DNA of 64,000 nucleotides from RGIG8775 sp045660295 (GCA_045660295.1 JAZRDN010000035.1:1-64000); one strand, 5' to 3'; positions 33,262 to 43,219 are shown, numbered from the stretch's first letter. The notes: a model not told the origin generated them from the letters alone. Made by a program: numbers and translations.

Positions 33262-34710
33262 CTATTCTGTTTCGGAATATCCGTCGCTGACAAAAAGAGT
33301 TGCCTCTTTTGAGGATTCTGTGTTAGCGAAGGGAAGCGTGGCAAAAACACGCCCTTTTCCTATGTATTCATGCGGCGCGCTCTCAACGCTGACCTCACAG
33401 CCGTAGCTTTCAAGAAGCGACATTGCTTCCTTGACGTCCATAGCGATGACGTTTGGCATGGTCTCGGGAAGCGGAAGATAGGCGACCTTAACGGTTATCT
33501 CGCATTTTTCTCCGTCCTTTAGCTTTACCTTACTGCCCCCGATGGGGTTTTGAGATACTATTTTTCCGCCGTTTTCGGCGTTGTCGGTGTATACCGCCGT
33601 AATGTCGTAATAGCGCATGTCAAGACCGAGTGAAGCAAGCTCGGAATACACGGTGCCATCAAGCTCGGGCACTCTGACGTATTGGTGTAGATTTCGCTCG
33701 TTCATAAGGGCTATTGAGAGAATACCCAACGCCATGACCACCGAAACCAACAGCGCGCAAAGTCCGCCCACCACGCCAGATGGAATGCTGAAATCACGCA
33801 AATAGTTTATTATCTTTTCCTTTAGCGGTACAGGCTCTGTGCTTTCGGGAGTGGGATTTTCCAGCTCGTATATCGCGTCTAGCATTTCCTCTGCCGTCTG
33901 ATATCTGTCCTCTACACGCTTTTCCATTGCCTTGAGGATTATGTATTCGATCTCGGGGGCTACCGAGGGGTTTGCGTGTGAGGGAGCGGGGGGAATCTCG
34001 TTTATGTGCTTTGAGGCTATCTCAGACGCCTTTTCATACCCTAAAAAGGGAAGCGTTCCCGTCGCCATTTCGTACATCATCACACCAAAGGAATAGATGT
34101 CGCTGCGCCCGTCAAGCGGCTTTGCCTCAGCCTGCTCGGGGCTGACGTAGTGCACGGTGCCGATAGCTACCTCGGCAGGTTCCTCGCCGTCCTCAAGGTC
34201 GATTATTCTTTTGGGAAGCGGCTTTGAGATTCCAAAGTCCATAAGACGCACCGAGCCGTCGGCGAGGACTACCACGTTGTGGGGCTTGATATCACTGTGA
34301 ACTATGCCCTTTGCGTGTACCTGCGCCAGCGCCGAAAGAGTGGGCTTGATAATGTCGAATATCTCTTTTTTAGGAAGCGCGCCCTTGCTTAAAATATGCT
34401 TTTTGAGGGTTATGCCCTCAACGTATTCCATTATGAAATATTTTGGAGAGCCGTCAAGGCACTTGTCGTATATTCTTACTATGCCGGGGTGAGAAAAGAG
34501 TGAGAGAATTTCTACCTCCTGCTCAAATCTTTTTACAGCCTCGTGGTTGCTTTCGTACTCGGGGAGCAGCATCTTCATTGCCACAGTGCGGTCCTCGACA
34601 CTGTCGTATACGCCGTATACGATAGAGCTTCCGCCCGAGCCGACAACGTTTATTATCTCATATCGGTCGCCGAAAACACGACCGATGTTGTTATCATGCT
34701 TTTTTGCCAT
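33262..34710 (-). CDS. PASTA-domain Ser/Thr protein kinase (PrkC-like)
   Basis: Membrane kinase that senses muropeptides or lipid II. 482 residues: cytosolic kinase (about 14-275) with VGSGGSSIVYG, VAMKML Lys, the catalytic loop HSDIKPHN and DFGISK, a membrane segment (about 317-343), and two PASTA repeats outside (about 350-475). Most relatives have HRD and three or more PASTA repeats; here Ser replaces Arg in the catalytic loop and only two repeats are seen. ATG at 34710 follows GAGGG; the GTG at 34722 is less likely. It is 8 bases from the phosphatase gene. Confidence 0.93.
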   Translation of the reverse strand: MAKKHDNNIGRVFGDRYEIINVVGSGGSSIVYGVYDSVEDRTVAMKMLLPEYESNHEAVKRFEQEVEILSLFSHPGIVRIYDKCLDGSPKYFIMEYVEGITLKKHILSKGALPKKEIFDIIKPTLSALAQVHAKGIVHSDIKPHNVVVLADGSVRLMDFGISKPLPKRIIDLEDGEEPAEVAIGTVHYVSPEQAEAKPLDGRSDIYSFGVMMYEMATGTLPFLGYEKASEIASKHINEIPPAPSHANPSVAPEIEYIILKAMEKRVEDRYQTAEEMLDAIYELENPTPESTEPVPLKEKIINYLRDFSIPSGVVGGLCALLVSVVMALGILSIALMNERNLHQYVRVPELDGTVYSELASLGLDMRYYDITAVYTDNAENGGKIVSQNPIGGSKVKLKDGEKCEITVKVAYLPLPETMPNVIAMDVKEAMSLLESYGCEVSVESAPHEYIGKGRVFATLPFANTESSKEATLFVSDGYSETE

Positions 34711-34718
34711 TTTCACCC

Positions 34719-35495
34719 TCACGCAAGCTCAACCATAGTTAAGGTAATGTTGTCACTGCCGTCGTTTTTCTTGGCAAGGTCAACCAGCTTGTTTACACGC
34801 TCCTCAACAGTGAGAGAAGAGTCCATTACTATAGCCGAGCACTCCTCCTCGCTTACGCCGTTTGAAAAGCCGTCGGTGCAGAGAAGAATTTTTGTTTCGG
34901 CGACCTCGGCATCGGAGAGGGGGAAGGTGTCAACGTCGGGCTGGCAGGTAACGTCTATGCCTATGGCGCGCGTGATAAGATTACGCTTTTTGGACTTTTT
35001 AGCCTCCTCGAGCGTCAGCTTGCCGATGTCTATCATGTGTTGAACGTATGAGTGATCCTTGGACACCTGAAGAATGTCTTTGGTATCAACAGTGTAGAGT
35101 CTGCTGTCGCCGATATTAGCCCAGCTTATCTTCCTTCCGCCGTTCTGTATAAGAGCCGCCACGAGAGTAGTGCCCATGCCCTCGGCAATATCCGCCTCCT
35201 CTTGCTTTTTGATAACGCGGTTGTTTGCGACTGTTACGGCGTTTGAAAGGATAACGTCAGCCTCGCGGTCTGAAAGCGTGAGTATTCCTTTTTTTATATG
35301 GGACTTGCAAAGCCTTTCAAGCGCGTCCGAAAAGCTGTCAAGGGCAAGTTTTGCCGCAACGTCGCCGCAGTCAAGACCGCCCATGCCGTCGCAAACGACG
35401 ATAAGAATGGCGTTGTCGGCTATTTGTCTTATGCCGAATGCGTCCTCGTTGGTTTTTCTTACGTTGCCTATATCGCTTCTTCCGAATACTTTCAT
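34719..35495 (-). CDS. PP2C-family Ser/Thr phosphatase
   Basis: 258 residues; the partner phosphatase of the PASTA kinase downstream. Metal-binding motifs are present: RKTNEDAF near residue 13, VCDGMGGLDCGD (about 37-46), the GDSRLY region (about 126) and SDNITLTMV. Lacks membrane segments. It ends 8 bases before the kinase start; rlmN precedes it by 13 bases, as in many Firmicutes. Confidence 0.94.
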   Translation of the reverse strand: MKVFGRSDIGNVRKTNEDAFGIRQIADNAILIVVCDGMGGLDCGDVAAKLALDSFSDALERLCKSHIKKGILTLSDREADVILSNAVTVANNRVIKKQEEADIAEGMGTTLVAALIQNGGRKISWANIGDSRLYTVDTKDILQVSKDHSYVQHMIDIGKLTLEEAKKSKKRNLITRAIGIDVTCQPDVDTFPLSDAEVAETKILLCTDGFSNGVSEEECSAIVMDSSLTVEERVNKLVDLAKKNDGSDNITLTMVELA

Positions 35496-35508
35496 ATAAA
35501 GTCCTTTC

Positions 35509-36585
35509 TTACCTATCCGCGCCTGTTTTCATGGAGTTTCTGCGCAGCTGACCGCAGGATGCGTTTATATCAGAGCCTAATTTGCGGCGCACAGTCGCGC
35601 GTATTCCGCGTCGCTCAAGAGTTGCCGAAAATGCGGCGATCGCTTTTTTGCCCGAGCGTATAAAATCGCGCTCCTCAACCTCGTTTACGGGTATGAGATT
35701 AACGTGTATGGGCATGGTGTCGGTCCTTGAGCGGAGCTTGGAGTTAAGAAGCGCGGCAAGCTCCTCCGCGTCCTCCTTCGAGTCGTTTTTGCCCGAAATG
35801 AGAGTGTATTCAAACGAGATCCTTCGCCCTGTTACCGCAAAATACTCGCGGCAAGCGTCAAGGAGCTCGCTTATACCGTATTTTCTGTTTATCGGCATTA
35901 TCTCCGAGCGCTTTTCGTCGTTTGAAGCGTGGAGAGAGATGGAAAGCGTAATGGGGAGATTTTCGCGCGCAAGGTCGTGGATCTTCGGCACTATTCCGCA
36001 GGTGGAGAGCGAAATGTGTCTGTAACCGATGTTGAGTCCGTCCTTGTCGCCCACAAGACGCAGGAATTTTATCACGTTGTCGTAGTTGTCAAGCGGCTCG
36101 CCTATTGCCATCATGACCACGCCCGAAATGCGTTCGCCAAGGTCTCGCTCGGCGGCGATTATCTGTCCAAGAAGCTCCGAGGGGGCAAGGTCGCGCGCTC
36201 TGCCGTCAATGGTTGAGGCGCAGAAGCGGCACCCCATTCTGCAACCGACCTGAGAGGAGATGCAGATAGTGATTCCGTGCTCGTAGCGCATTACTACCGA
36301 CTCAATGCAGTTGCCGTCCGAGAGCGCGAAAAGGTATTTTACCGTTCCGTCGATAGCCGATACCAGCTTTTTTTCAATTGTCGGGAAGGAGTAGTAAGCA
36401 AGCTCGGATATCTTAGCCTTCGTCGCCTTAGAGATATTGGTTATCTCGTCAAGCAAAAGCCCCCTGTGCATTTGGGTAAAGAGCTGTGAGGCGCGGTATT
36501 TCGGCTCGCCCGCTTTTTCAAAAAATTCTACCAGCTCGTCCTTGTCAAGCGAGAGCAGATCGATTTTTTTCGTGCTTTCTTCCAT
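35509..36585 (-). CDS. rlmN: Dual-specificity RNA methyltransferase RlmN
   Basis: Methylates C2 of A2503 in 23S rRNA and A37 of some tRNAs. 358 residues: radical SAM motif CRMGCRFCAS (about 115-122), GEPLDNYDN, and the C-terminal Cys block (GSDINASCGQLR) that carries the intermediate methyl. ATG at 36585 overlaps the rsmB stop (TAATG) and follows AAAGG; the open frame upstream is inside rsmB and is not used. Confidence 0.95.
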   Translation of the reverse strand: MEESTKKIDLLSLDKDELVEFFEKAGEPKYRASQLFTQMHRGLLLDEITNISKATKAKISELAYYSFPTIEKKLVSAIDGTVKYLFALSDGNCIESVVMRYEHGITICISSQVGCRMGCRFCASTIDGRARDLAPSELLGQIIAAERDLGERISGVVMMAIGEPLDNYDNVIKFLRLVGDKDGLNIGYRHISLSTCGIVPKIHDLARENLPITLSISLHASNDEKRSEIMPINRKYGISELLDACREYFAVTGRRISFEYTLISGKNDSKEDAEELAALLNSKLRSRTDTMPIHVNLIPVNEVEERDFIRSGKKAIAAFSATLERRGIRATVRRKLGSDINASCGQLRRNSMKTGADR

Positions 36586-37889
36586 TAGTTTACCTTTCTG
36601 AGTTTGGCTATAAAGAATCCGTCTGTTCCATGGTCGTACGGATTCAGTGTAAGCATGCCGTTTTGTGAACTTATTTTGCCTATATTGAATTCGCAAGGCT
36701 CAAACTCGGGGTGAGCCGCGAGGAATTTTTTTACGTTAAGCTCGTTTTCTTCGGGGAGCAGTGTGCAAGTGGAATAGAGGAGCACACCGCCTGTTTTGAG
36801 ATACCTCGACGCGTTGCAAAGAATGTCGTACTGTATCTGCGGTAAGCCCGCCGAGTCTTTCGGGTCTTTGTATCTTATTTCGGGCTTTTTCGCCACAACT
36901 CCGAAGCCCGAGCAGGGAACGTCGCAGATTATTTTGTCGGCGAAGTCCTCAAGGCGTTCGTCAAACACGCGCCCATCGCGTGCCTCGGTCTTGATTATCG
37001 TAATGCCAAGCCGCTTTGCGCCATTTTCCACAAGCGAGAGCTTGTTTGCGTGAAGGTCAAAGGAGTATATCTCGCCCTTGCTGTTCATTTCTATCGCCGC
37101 GCCGAAGCTCTTTGAGCCGGGGCAGGAGCAGACGTCAATTACTCGGTCGCCCTCTTTTGCGCCGAGTGCCAGCACGCAGAGCTGTGACGCCTCGTCCTGT
37201 ACAAAGCAAAGCCCATCGTCAATTCCCACCGCAGGGGGCGAAGCTCCGTTTACCGTGACTCCGCAGGGCGAAAGCGGTGCTTCCTTGGCGTCTATTCCTT
37301 TTTCGAGAAGGTTCCCGATAAGCTCCTCGCGAGAAGTTTTCAGCGTGTTTACGCGCAATGTCATACCGCCCTCGCGGCAGAATGCAGCAAGAATATTTTC
37401 GCATTTTTCAAATCCGAAGATATCGCGAAATTTTTCGCAGAGCGCCACGGGGAAGGAGTAAGTCACTGAAAGATATTCTATTGGTGACTTTTCCTTGTCG
37501 GGGAATTTTATTTCGTCTTTTTTTCTTATGTAATTGCGGAGTATGGCGTTGGCGAAGCCGCGGCTGCGCGCGGGGCAAATCTCAACGCTTTCGTTTATTG
37601 CCGCGTGAGGTGGTATCTTGTCAAGATAAATAAGCTGATAAAGCCCCATGCGGAGAATATTTCTGATGTTTAATTCTATTTTTGAGGGTGAAAGCGAGGA
37701 GAGCGAGTCTATGATGTAGTCAAGCGTGATCTTGCGCTCGATAACGCCGTAAACCAGCACGCAAAGCAGGGAGCTGTCCTTTTCGTCAAGTCCGTGTGTC
37801 TTTATTGCGTTGTCTACGGCTATATTTGAATACTGCCCCGCCTTCATGGTTTTGTTAAGCAGGTCAAGCGCCAGCTTGCGAATATTCAT
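36585..37889 (-). CDS. rsmB: 16S rRNA m5C967 methyltransferase RsmB
   Basis: 434 residues. An N-terminal NusB-like RNA-binding domain (about 1-130) precedes the SAM-dependent methyltransferase: VCSCPGSKSFGAA, the catalytic Cys in DVPCSGFGV, and a second Cys in YSTCTLLPEEN. It lies 18 bases after fmt and overlaps rlmN by a TAATG. Confidence 0.95.
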   Translation of the reverse strand: MNIRKLALDLLNKTMKAGQYSNIAVDNAIKTHGLDEKDSSLLCVLVYGVIERKITLDYIIDSLSSLSPSKIELNIRNILRMGLYQLIYLDKIPPHAAINESVEICPARSRGFANAILRNYIRKKDEIKFPDKEKSPIEYLSVTYSFPVALCEKFRDIFGFEKCENILAAFCREGGMTLRVNTLKTSREELIGNLLEKGIDAKEAPLSPCGVTVNGASPPAVGIDDGLCFVQDEASQLCVLALGAKEGDRVIDVCSCPGSKSFGAAIEMNSKGEIYSFDLHANKLSLVENGAKRLGITIIKTEARDGRVFDERLEDFADKIICDVPCSGFGVVAKKPEIRYKDPKDSAGLPQIQYDILCNASRYLKTGGVLLYSTCTLLPEENELNVKKFLAAHPEFEPCEFNIGKISSQNGMLTLNPYDHGTDGFFIAKLRKVN

Positions 37890-37907
37890 GACTTTCTCCT
37901 TTCTTTT

Positions 37908-38843
37908 TTATTTCAAAACGTCTCCGATGTTTACTTTTCTGCCGCGTATAAATTCAGCGGCGGTCATTCTGCCCTTGCCCTCGGGAAGTACGCCCGTAAG
38001 CGCTATTTTTCCCTTGCCGCAGGCAATCACTATTTCGCCGTCAAGTGCCACAACGCTTCCCGCGGGTTTGTCGGATACGGAATCGCGGTCGGCAATGCGC
38101 GCCGAGGTTATCTTAAGCAGCTTTCCGTCAGGCGTGTGCGTAAAGGAAAGCGGAATGGGCGAAAGACCTCTGATAAGGTTGTGAAGCTCTTCTGCCGATT
38201 TGGAGAAATCAAGCAGACAGTCGGACTTTTCTATTTTTGCGGCGTAAGTGGAACGCGAGTCGTCCTGCTTCTCTCTCTTTGCATCGCCGTTTTTGATAAG
38301 CTGGACGGTTTTTATAAGCGCGTCAGCGCCGCAAACAGCGAGCTTGTCGTGAACACTTTCAAAATTGTCGTCGTCGGTTATCTCGACTTCGGACTTTAAA
38401 AGCATATCGCCTGTGTCTATACCTACGTCCATATGCTGAATTGTCACGCCCGTTACCTTTTCGCCGTCGATGATCGCGCGTTGCATGGGCGCAGCACCCC
38501 TGTATTTGGGCAGGAGCGAGCCGTGGACGTTGATACAACCGTATTTCGGGAAATCAAGCACGCTCTTTGGCAGTATCTTGCCAAAGGCGACTACTACGAT
38601 AAGCTCGGGGGCAAGACGCGCAAGAAGCTCCGCAAACTCCTCGTCTTTAAGGGTAGACGGCTGATATACGTCAAGTCCGTTTTCAAGAGCAAACTGTTTA
38701 ACGGGGGGCGGGGTAAGCGTGTATCCGCGCCCCTTTGGCTTGTCGGGCTGTGTGATAACTCCTACTATATCCTCACCGCTTTCGTAAAGCGCCTTGAGGG
38801 TTGGAATAGCGAAATCGGGAGTTCCCATAAAAAGAATCTTCAT
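37908..38843 (-). CDS. fmt: Methionyl-tRNA formyltransferase
   Basis: Formylates initiator Met-tRNA using 10-formyl-THF. 311 residues: MGTPDFAIPTLKAL start, the catalytic block HGSLLPKYRGAAPMQRAI (about 109-126) and Asp in DVGIDTGDML, with the C-terminal OB-like domain. 13 bases after def, its usual partner. Confidence 0.96.
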   Translation of the reverse strand: MKILFMGTPDFAIPTLKALYESGEDIVGVITQPDKPKGRGYTLTPPPVKQFALENGLDVYQPSTLKDEEFAELLARLAPELIVVVAFGKILPKSVLDFPKYGCINVHGSLLPKYRGAAPMQRAIIDGEKVTGVTIQHMDVGIDTGDMLLKSEVEITDDDNFESVHDKLAVCGADALIKTVQLIKNGDAKREKQDDSRSTYAAKIEKSDCLLDFSKSAEELHNLIRGLSPIPLSFTHTPDGKLLKITSARIADRDSVSDKPAGSVVALDGEIVIACGKGKIALTGVLPEGKGRMTAAEFIRGRKVNIGDVLK

Positions 38844-38856
38844 ATTTACATATCTC

Positions 38857-39372
38857 CTATCGTGAGCGTCTCTTGCGGCGAGGCTTTTCCCCGTCCTGCG
38901 GGATTTTGTCCTCGGGGGCGCGGCGGCAGAACATCACCTTGCCGTCAAGGTGATCGATCTCGTGAGAGAGCGCCTTTGCAAGAAAGCCCGAAGCGTTTAT
39001 TTCACATTCCTCGCCCTTGCGGTTGAGATGGCGAACGGTTATGCTCATGGGTCTGTCGGTATAAAGCCACTCGTCGGGGAAGGAGAGACATCCCTCCTCT
39101 GTGTACTGGTGTCCCGAAAATGCTATGATCTTGGGGTTGATAAGCTCGATAAGCTCCTGCGAGTCCTCGGGTGTCTCGCCCTCGTATTCGATTATGGCGA
39201 TCTTGCGAAGCACGCCGACCTGAGGGGCGGCAAGTCCCGCGCCGCCCGCGGCGGTAAGAGTCTCGCGCATGTCGTCAAGAAGTCTGATTATTCTTGGGGT
39301 TATCTCCTCGACCTCGCGGCATTTTTTATTTAAAATTTCGTCGCCGCGTGTTACTATCTTAAGTTTAGCCAT
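38857..39372 (-). CDS. def: Peptide deformylase
   Basis: Removes the formyl group from nascent proteins. 171 residues with all three motifs: GAGLAAPQVG (about 44-53), EGCLSFPD (about 92-99) and SHEIDHLDG (about 135-143), supplying the metal Cys and two His. The C-terminus is basic and Arg-rich (RRKRRSR). It lies 11 bases after priA. Confidence 0.96.
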   Translation of the reverse strand: MAKLKIVTRGDEILNKKCREVEEITPRIIRLLDDMRETLTAAGGAGLAAPQVGVLRKIAIIEYEGETPEDSQELIELINPKIIAFSGHQYTEEGCLSFPDEWLYTDRPMSITVRHLNRKGEECEINASGFLAKALSHEIDHLDGKVMFCRRAPEDKIPQDGEKPRRKRRSR

Positions 39373-39383
39373 TTTGTTATCTC

Positions 39384-41870
39384 CTATAAATTTGTGGGAT
39401 TGAAGTCAATCGACAAGGCGGTCTTGTTTTTTGCTTCGATTCCGAATTTTATGAGTATGCGCGAGAACAGCTCTCGGCATTTTTTGTTCAGCTTGCATTT
39501 GATCACCATTCTCATGCGGTATTTTTCATCCACCTTGTATACAGGTGCCTCAAAAGGTCCAAAGACCACGAAGGGCAGATCGGGGTAATCCTTGGTGGCG
39601 AGAATTTTAAACTCGTCGTATATGCGCTTTGCCGCCATGGCAAGCTCGTTTTCGCTTTGCGATACTATGTTGAGAAGCGCTATGTCACAGTAGGGGGGGA
39701 ATTCAAGCAGCTTGCGGAGCTTTATCTCACGCTCAAAGAAGGTGTCGTAATCCTGCGCGCAGGCGAGCTTTATTATCTCATGGTCGGGGTTGTTGGTCTG
39801 AATGATGGCGTACCCCGCCTTTTTCGCACGTCCCGCTCTGCCGATGACCTGCGTGAGCATGGCGAAGGTTCGCTCGGCGGCTCTGTAATCGTCAAGATAA
39901 AGCGATGAGTCGGCAAGCAAGATTCCCACCAGCGTAACGTCAGGAAAATCGTGCCCCTTTGTCACCATTTGCGTTCCAAGCAGAATATCGGCCTCGTGAC
40001 GTCTGAATTTGCCAAGAAGCTCGTCGTAGGAGCTTTTCGTTGCGGTGGTGTCGGTGTCCATGCGGAGAATTTTCGCGCTTGGCAAAAGCTCGGAAAGCTC
40101 GTGCTCAACGCGTTGCGTTCCGTAGCCCATAAAGGCGATGTGCTCGCTTCCGCAGTCGGGGCAGGTCTTGGGTACGGGCATTCTCATTCCGCACCAGTGG
40201 CAGATAAGCGTTCCGTCGTTGTACGTGCCTTTTTTCGTGTGGTAGGTCATAGAGACACTGCAACGAGGGCACGAAACCGCGTTGCCGCATGCGCGGCATG
40301 AGGCGAAATGATTGTAGCCTCTGCGGTTGAGGAACAAAATCGACTGTTCCTTCCCATTGTAGTTGTCTATAAGCGCGCGCGCCATGGTCTCGCCCATAGG
40401 AGTCATGTTGCCCGAGCGAAGCTCGTGCCTCATATCCGAGATAATGACCTCGGGCAGGGTAGCGCCGCCAAAGCGCTTGGTAAGGCGCAAAAGCGTGTAT
40501 TTTCCCTCAAGCGCCTTTTGGTAGCTCTCCACCGACGGCGTAGCCGAGGCGAGAAGCATTACCGCGCTGTTTTCAGCGCATCTGAAGCGCGCGATGTCGC
40601 GCGTGTGATATTTTGGGTTCTGGTCTGATTTATAGGTGTGCTCCTGTTCCTCGTCAATGATTATCATGCCGAGGTTTTTAACAGGCGAGAACACCGCCGA
40701 GCGAGTTCCGATGACCACGTCGGCGCGCCCCTCTTTTATGAGTGTGTAGGTGTCGATCCGCTCGCCCTGAGAAAGTCCCGAATGGACTACCGCTACCCGC
40801 TCGCCGTAGCGTGAGCAGAATATGCCCAGAGTTTGCGGCGTGAGCGATATTTCGGGCACGAGAATGATGACTCCGCGCCCCTTTGAAAGCGCGTGGTCTA
40901 TGGCGGCAAGCATAACGCTTGTTTTTCCGCTTCCCGTGATGCCGTACAATAGCGCCGCCGCGGGCTTCCTTGAGTCAAGCATACCGCAAATAGACTCGTA
41001 AGCCTTTTGCTGCTCGTCGTTTAACTTTATCTCGCGGTTGTCTACGTTTTCGGGTGTCTCGTAAGGGATTCGGTATGAAATTTCCTTTTTCGCCTTGATA
41101 AGTCCCTTTTCGAGTAAGCTCTTAAGCTGGGCTTTCGTGGCTTTCGCCGCCTTGAGAATATCGTTTTCACTCATTTCTCCGAATTCCGAGAGGGCGGTGT
41201 ATATTGCCCATGCCTTTGGCGAGCGCGGAATGTCGGGGTTGTTTTTTGAAAACAGCTCGGCTCTTGCCGCGGTTTCGTCAGCCGCCACCGAATATGACAG
41301 ACTTTCTATTCCCGCTGAGCTGCTTTTGACCTTCAGCTCCTGCTTTACGTATCCGTTCTCGCTCAGCTTTTTGAGCTTGGCGGACGAAGATGCCCCGAAT
41401 TTTGCCTTTATACTGCTCAGAGACGCCTTTTTGCGGCTCTTTACGTAGTCATAGACAAAAAGAGTCTGCGTGTCAAGTCCTTTCGGATTGTCAGGCAGAG
41501 TTTTTTCGGTTACCGAAAAATATTCCTCAAATCTGGACATGGCGGCTGAGGGGAGCATTGCGTGTACGGCGTCGCCGTAGGTGCAAAGCGTCATTTCCTT
41601 CATAAATCCGCATAGTCTAAGCATTTCACCGCTGAGCGAAACGTCACGCGGACACACCGAGAGCATCGGTTTTACGTCGGCGTAATCGGAGCTGTCGGCA
41701 AGCCCGACAACAAGAGCCATATAGCGCTTGTTGCCGTTTCCGAAGGGGACTGTTACAAAGCTACCCACGTCCACAAGCTCGCGCATGTCGGGTGGGATAA
41801 AATAATCGTAGGGTCTGTCTATGCAATAGGGCAGATCCAGAATACATACCTTGACGTATTGCTTGCTCAT
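39384..41870 (-). CDS. priA: Primosomal protein N' (replication restart helicase)
   Basis: 828 residues, longer than usual because of an inserted region around residues 130-270. DNA-binding domain, then the DEAH-like helicase: Walker A GITGSGKTS (about 314), DEEQEHTYKSDQNPKYHTRD, and a zinc module of paired CxxC motifs (CRACGNAVSCPRCS and CHWCGMRMPVPKTCPDCGS). Restarts stalled forks. It lies 38 bases after rpoZ. Confidence 0.95.
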   Translation of the reverse strand: MSKQYVKVCILDLPYCIDRPYDYFIPPDMRELVDVGSFVTVPFGNGNKRYMALVVGLADSSDYADVKPMLSVCPRDVSLSGEMLRLCGFMKEMTLCTYGDAVHAMLPSAAMSRFEEYFSVTEKTLPDNPKGLDTQTLFVYDYVKSRKKASLSSIKAKFGASSSAKLKKLSENGYVKQELKVKSSSAGIESLSYSVAADETAARAELFSKNNPDIPRSPKAWAIYTALSEFGEMSENDILKAAKATKAQLKSLLEKGLIKAKKEISYRIPYETPENVDNREIKLNDEQQKAYESICGMLDSRKPAAALLYGITGSGKTSVMLAAIDHALSKGRGVIILVPEISLTPQTLGIFCSRYGERVAVVHSGLSQGERIDTYTLIKEGRADVVIGTRSAVFSPVKNLGMIIIDEEQEHTYKSDQNPKYHTRDIARFRCAENSAVMLLASATPSVESYQKALEGKYTLLRLTKRFGGATLPEVIISDMRHELRSGNMTPMGETMARALIDNYNGKEQSILFLNRRGYNHFASCRACGNAVSCPRCSVSMTYHTKKGTYNDGTLICHWCGMRMPVPKTCPDCGSEHIAFMGYGTQRVEHELSELLPSAKILRMDTDTTATKSSYDELLGKFRRHEADILLGTQMVTKGHDFPDVTLVGILLADSSLYLDDYRAAERTFAMLTQVIGRAGRAKKAGYAIIQTNNPDHEIIKLACAQDYDTFFEREIKLRKLLEFPPYCDIALLNIVSQSENELAMAAKRIYDEFKILATKDYPDLPFVVFGPFEAPVYKVDEKYRMRMVIKCKLNKKCRELFSRILIKFGIEAKNKTALSIDFNPTNL

Positions 41871-41908
41871 AACAGTCCTCCTTTCGAAAAAATTCAGGCA
41901 ATCAGTGA

Positions 41909-42250
41909 TTATTCTTCTTCTGCCGCCGTAACCTCGTCCTCAAGCGTGGGAAGCTCGGTGGTCTCAACATCTTCCTCTGTCTCCACGGGAACAGACTCAA
42001 CTATCTTGTAATCGCCCTTGTGGATGCGGTTGATAGCTATCTTTACAGCCTTTTCGTCCTTAAGCTCCTTGTCGATCATGTTTACCATAGACTTTTCGCT
42101 TTCCTTTGCGCCCGCAACTGCCTTTTCGGCAGCCTCGCGCTGTTTAACGTACTCGTCGGTAACTATGCGCGCGCACTTTGCCGTAGCGATAGCAAGCTGG
42201 TATCTGTTGAATTCGTCCTTTGTAAGTTCGCTGAATGTGGGGTAGATCAT
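41909..42250 (-). CDS. rpoZ: RNA polymerase omega subunit
   Basis: 113 residues. YQLAIATAKCARIVTDEY is the omega core (about 17-34) and KAVKIAINRIHKGDYKIV follows. The last 30 residues are strongly acidic, a tail longer than in most relatives. Order gmk-rpoZ-priA is conserved. Confidence 0.92.
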   Translation of the reverse strand: MIYPTFSELTKDEFNRYQLAIATAKCARIVTDEYVKQREAAEKAVAGAKESEKSMVNMIDKELKDEKAVKIAINRIHKGDYKIVESVPVETEEDVETTELPTLEDEVTAAEEE

Positions 42251-42292
42251 TTGTTTATCTCCTTTGTGAATTGTTATTTATTTTGATAAGTA

Positions 42293-42904
42293 TTAGTTTT
42301 CAAGAAAATTTTTCGCCGCGTTTTTGTTGCGCTTGGATGCAAGCTGCTCGGCGCGGACTATGGCGAGGATATCCTCGGCGCATTTTTCAATCTCGTTGTC
42401 GTTGTTGTAAACGATGTAATGGTATTTGTTTGCCTGCGCCACCTCTTTTTTCGCCTGTGCGAGACGCGCGAGGATCTTGTCCTCGGTTTCGGTAGCTCTG
42501 CCGCGAAGGCGCTCCTCCTGCTTCTTGTGAGAGGGGGGGAGAAGCATAATAAGTACAGCGTCCTTGCGCTTCTTCTTTATTTTCATAGCGCCCTGTACCT
42601 CTATCTCAAGAATGAGGTGCTTTCCGCTTTCTATTACGTTTTCAGCCTCGGATTTCGGCGTTCCGTAATAGTTTCCGCAGTACTTCGCGTGCTCCAGAGT
42701 GTCGCGGTTTCTGATGCGCTCCTTGAATTCCTCATGAGAAATATAGTTGTAATCCTTGCCGGCGATCTCTCCGTTACGGGGGGCTCTGGTAGTTATGGAT
42801 ACGGATTTTATAAAGCCGTATTTTTCGGTGAGAATTTCGGTTACCTTTCCTTTTCCGCTTCCCGCGGGACCCGAAATAACTATAAGCAGTCCTTTTTCAG
42901 CCAT
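42293..42904 (-). CDS. gmk: Guanylate kinase
   Basis: Phosphorylates GMP to GDP. 203 residues with P-loop ISGPAGSGKGKV, TTRAPRNGEIAGKDYNYIS substrate-binding stretch and the lid. The P-loop ends GKG rather than GKS/T, a familiar variation. ATG at 42904 follows AAAGGATG; the open frame starting upstream is not used. Confidence 0.95.
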   Translation of the reverse strand: MAEKGLLIVISGPAGSGKGKVTEILTEKYGFIKSVSITTRAPRNGEIAGKDYNYISHEEFKERIRNRDTLEHAKYCGNYYGTPKSEAENVIESGKHLILEIEVQGAMKIKKKRKDAVLIMLLPPSHKKQEERLRGRATETEDKILARLAQAKKEVAQANKYHYIVYNNDNEIEKCAEDILAIVRAEQLASKRNKNAAKNFLEN

Positions 42905-42937
42905 AATATCATCCTTTTCTGTGTTTGTTGTCAAAAG

Positions 42938-43204
42938 TTATTCTTCTTCCTCGTCGTCACTTTCCTCGCCGCTGTTTTCAAGGCGGTTGGAAATTGTTTC
43001 GGTCTGTATAGCCGAAAGAATAACGTGCTCGGAGTCGGTTATGATCACCGAACGGGTTCTTCGTCCGCAGGTAACGTCAATGGCTCTGCCATCGTCCTTG
43101 GCGTCCTGAACCAAGCGCTTTACGGGCGCGGAGTCGGGGCTTGCCAGCGCCACCACTCTGTCGGCGGCGACCATGTTTCCAAAGCCTACGTTTATAAATT
43201 TCAT
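42938..43204 (-). CDS. remA: RemA-family regulator (DUF370)
   Basis: 88 residues: KFINVGFGNMVAADRVVALASPDSAPVKR, then GRRTRSVIITDSEHVILSAI, the DUF370 signature, with an acidic tail. Bacillus RemA binds DNA to activate biofilm matrix genes. ATG at 43204 follows GAGGTG. It overlaps nothing but is close to gmk (33 bases) and follows yicC by 15 bases. Confidence 0.93.
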   Translation of the reverse strand: MKFINVGFGNMVAADRVVALASPDSAPVKRLVQDAKDDGRAIDVTCGRRTRSVIITDSEHVILSAIQTETISNRLENSGEESDDEEEE

Positions 43205-43219
43205 GTGGGACACCTCGCT

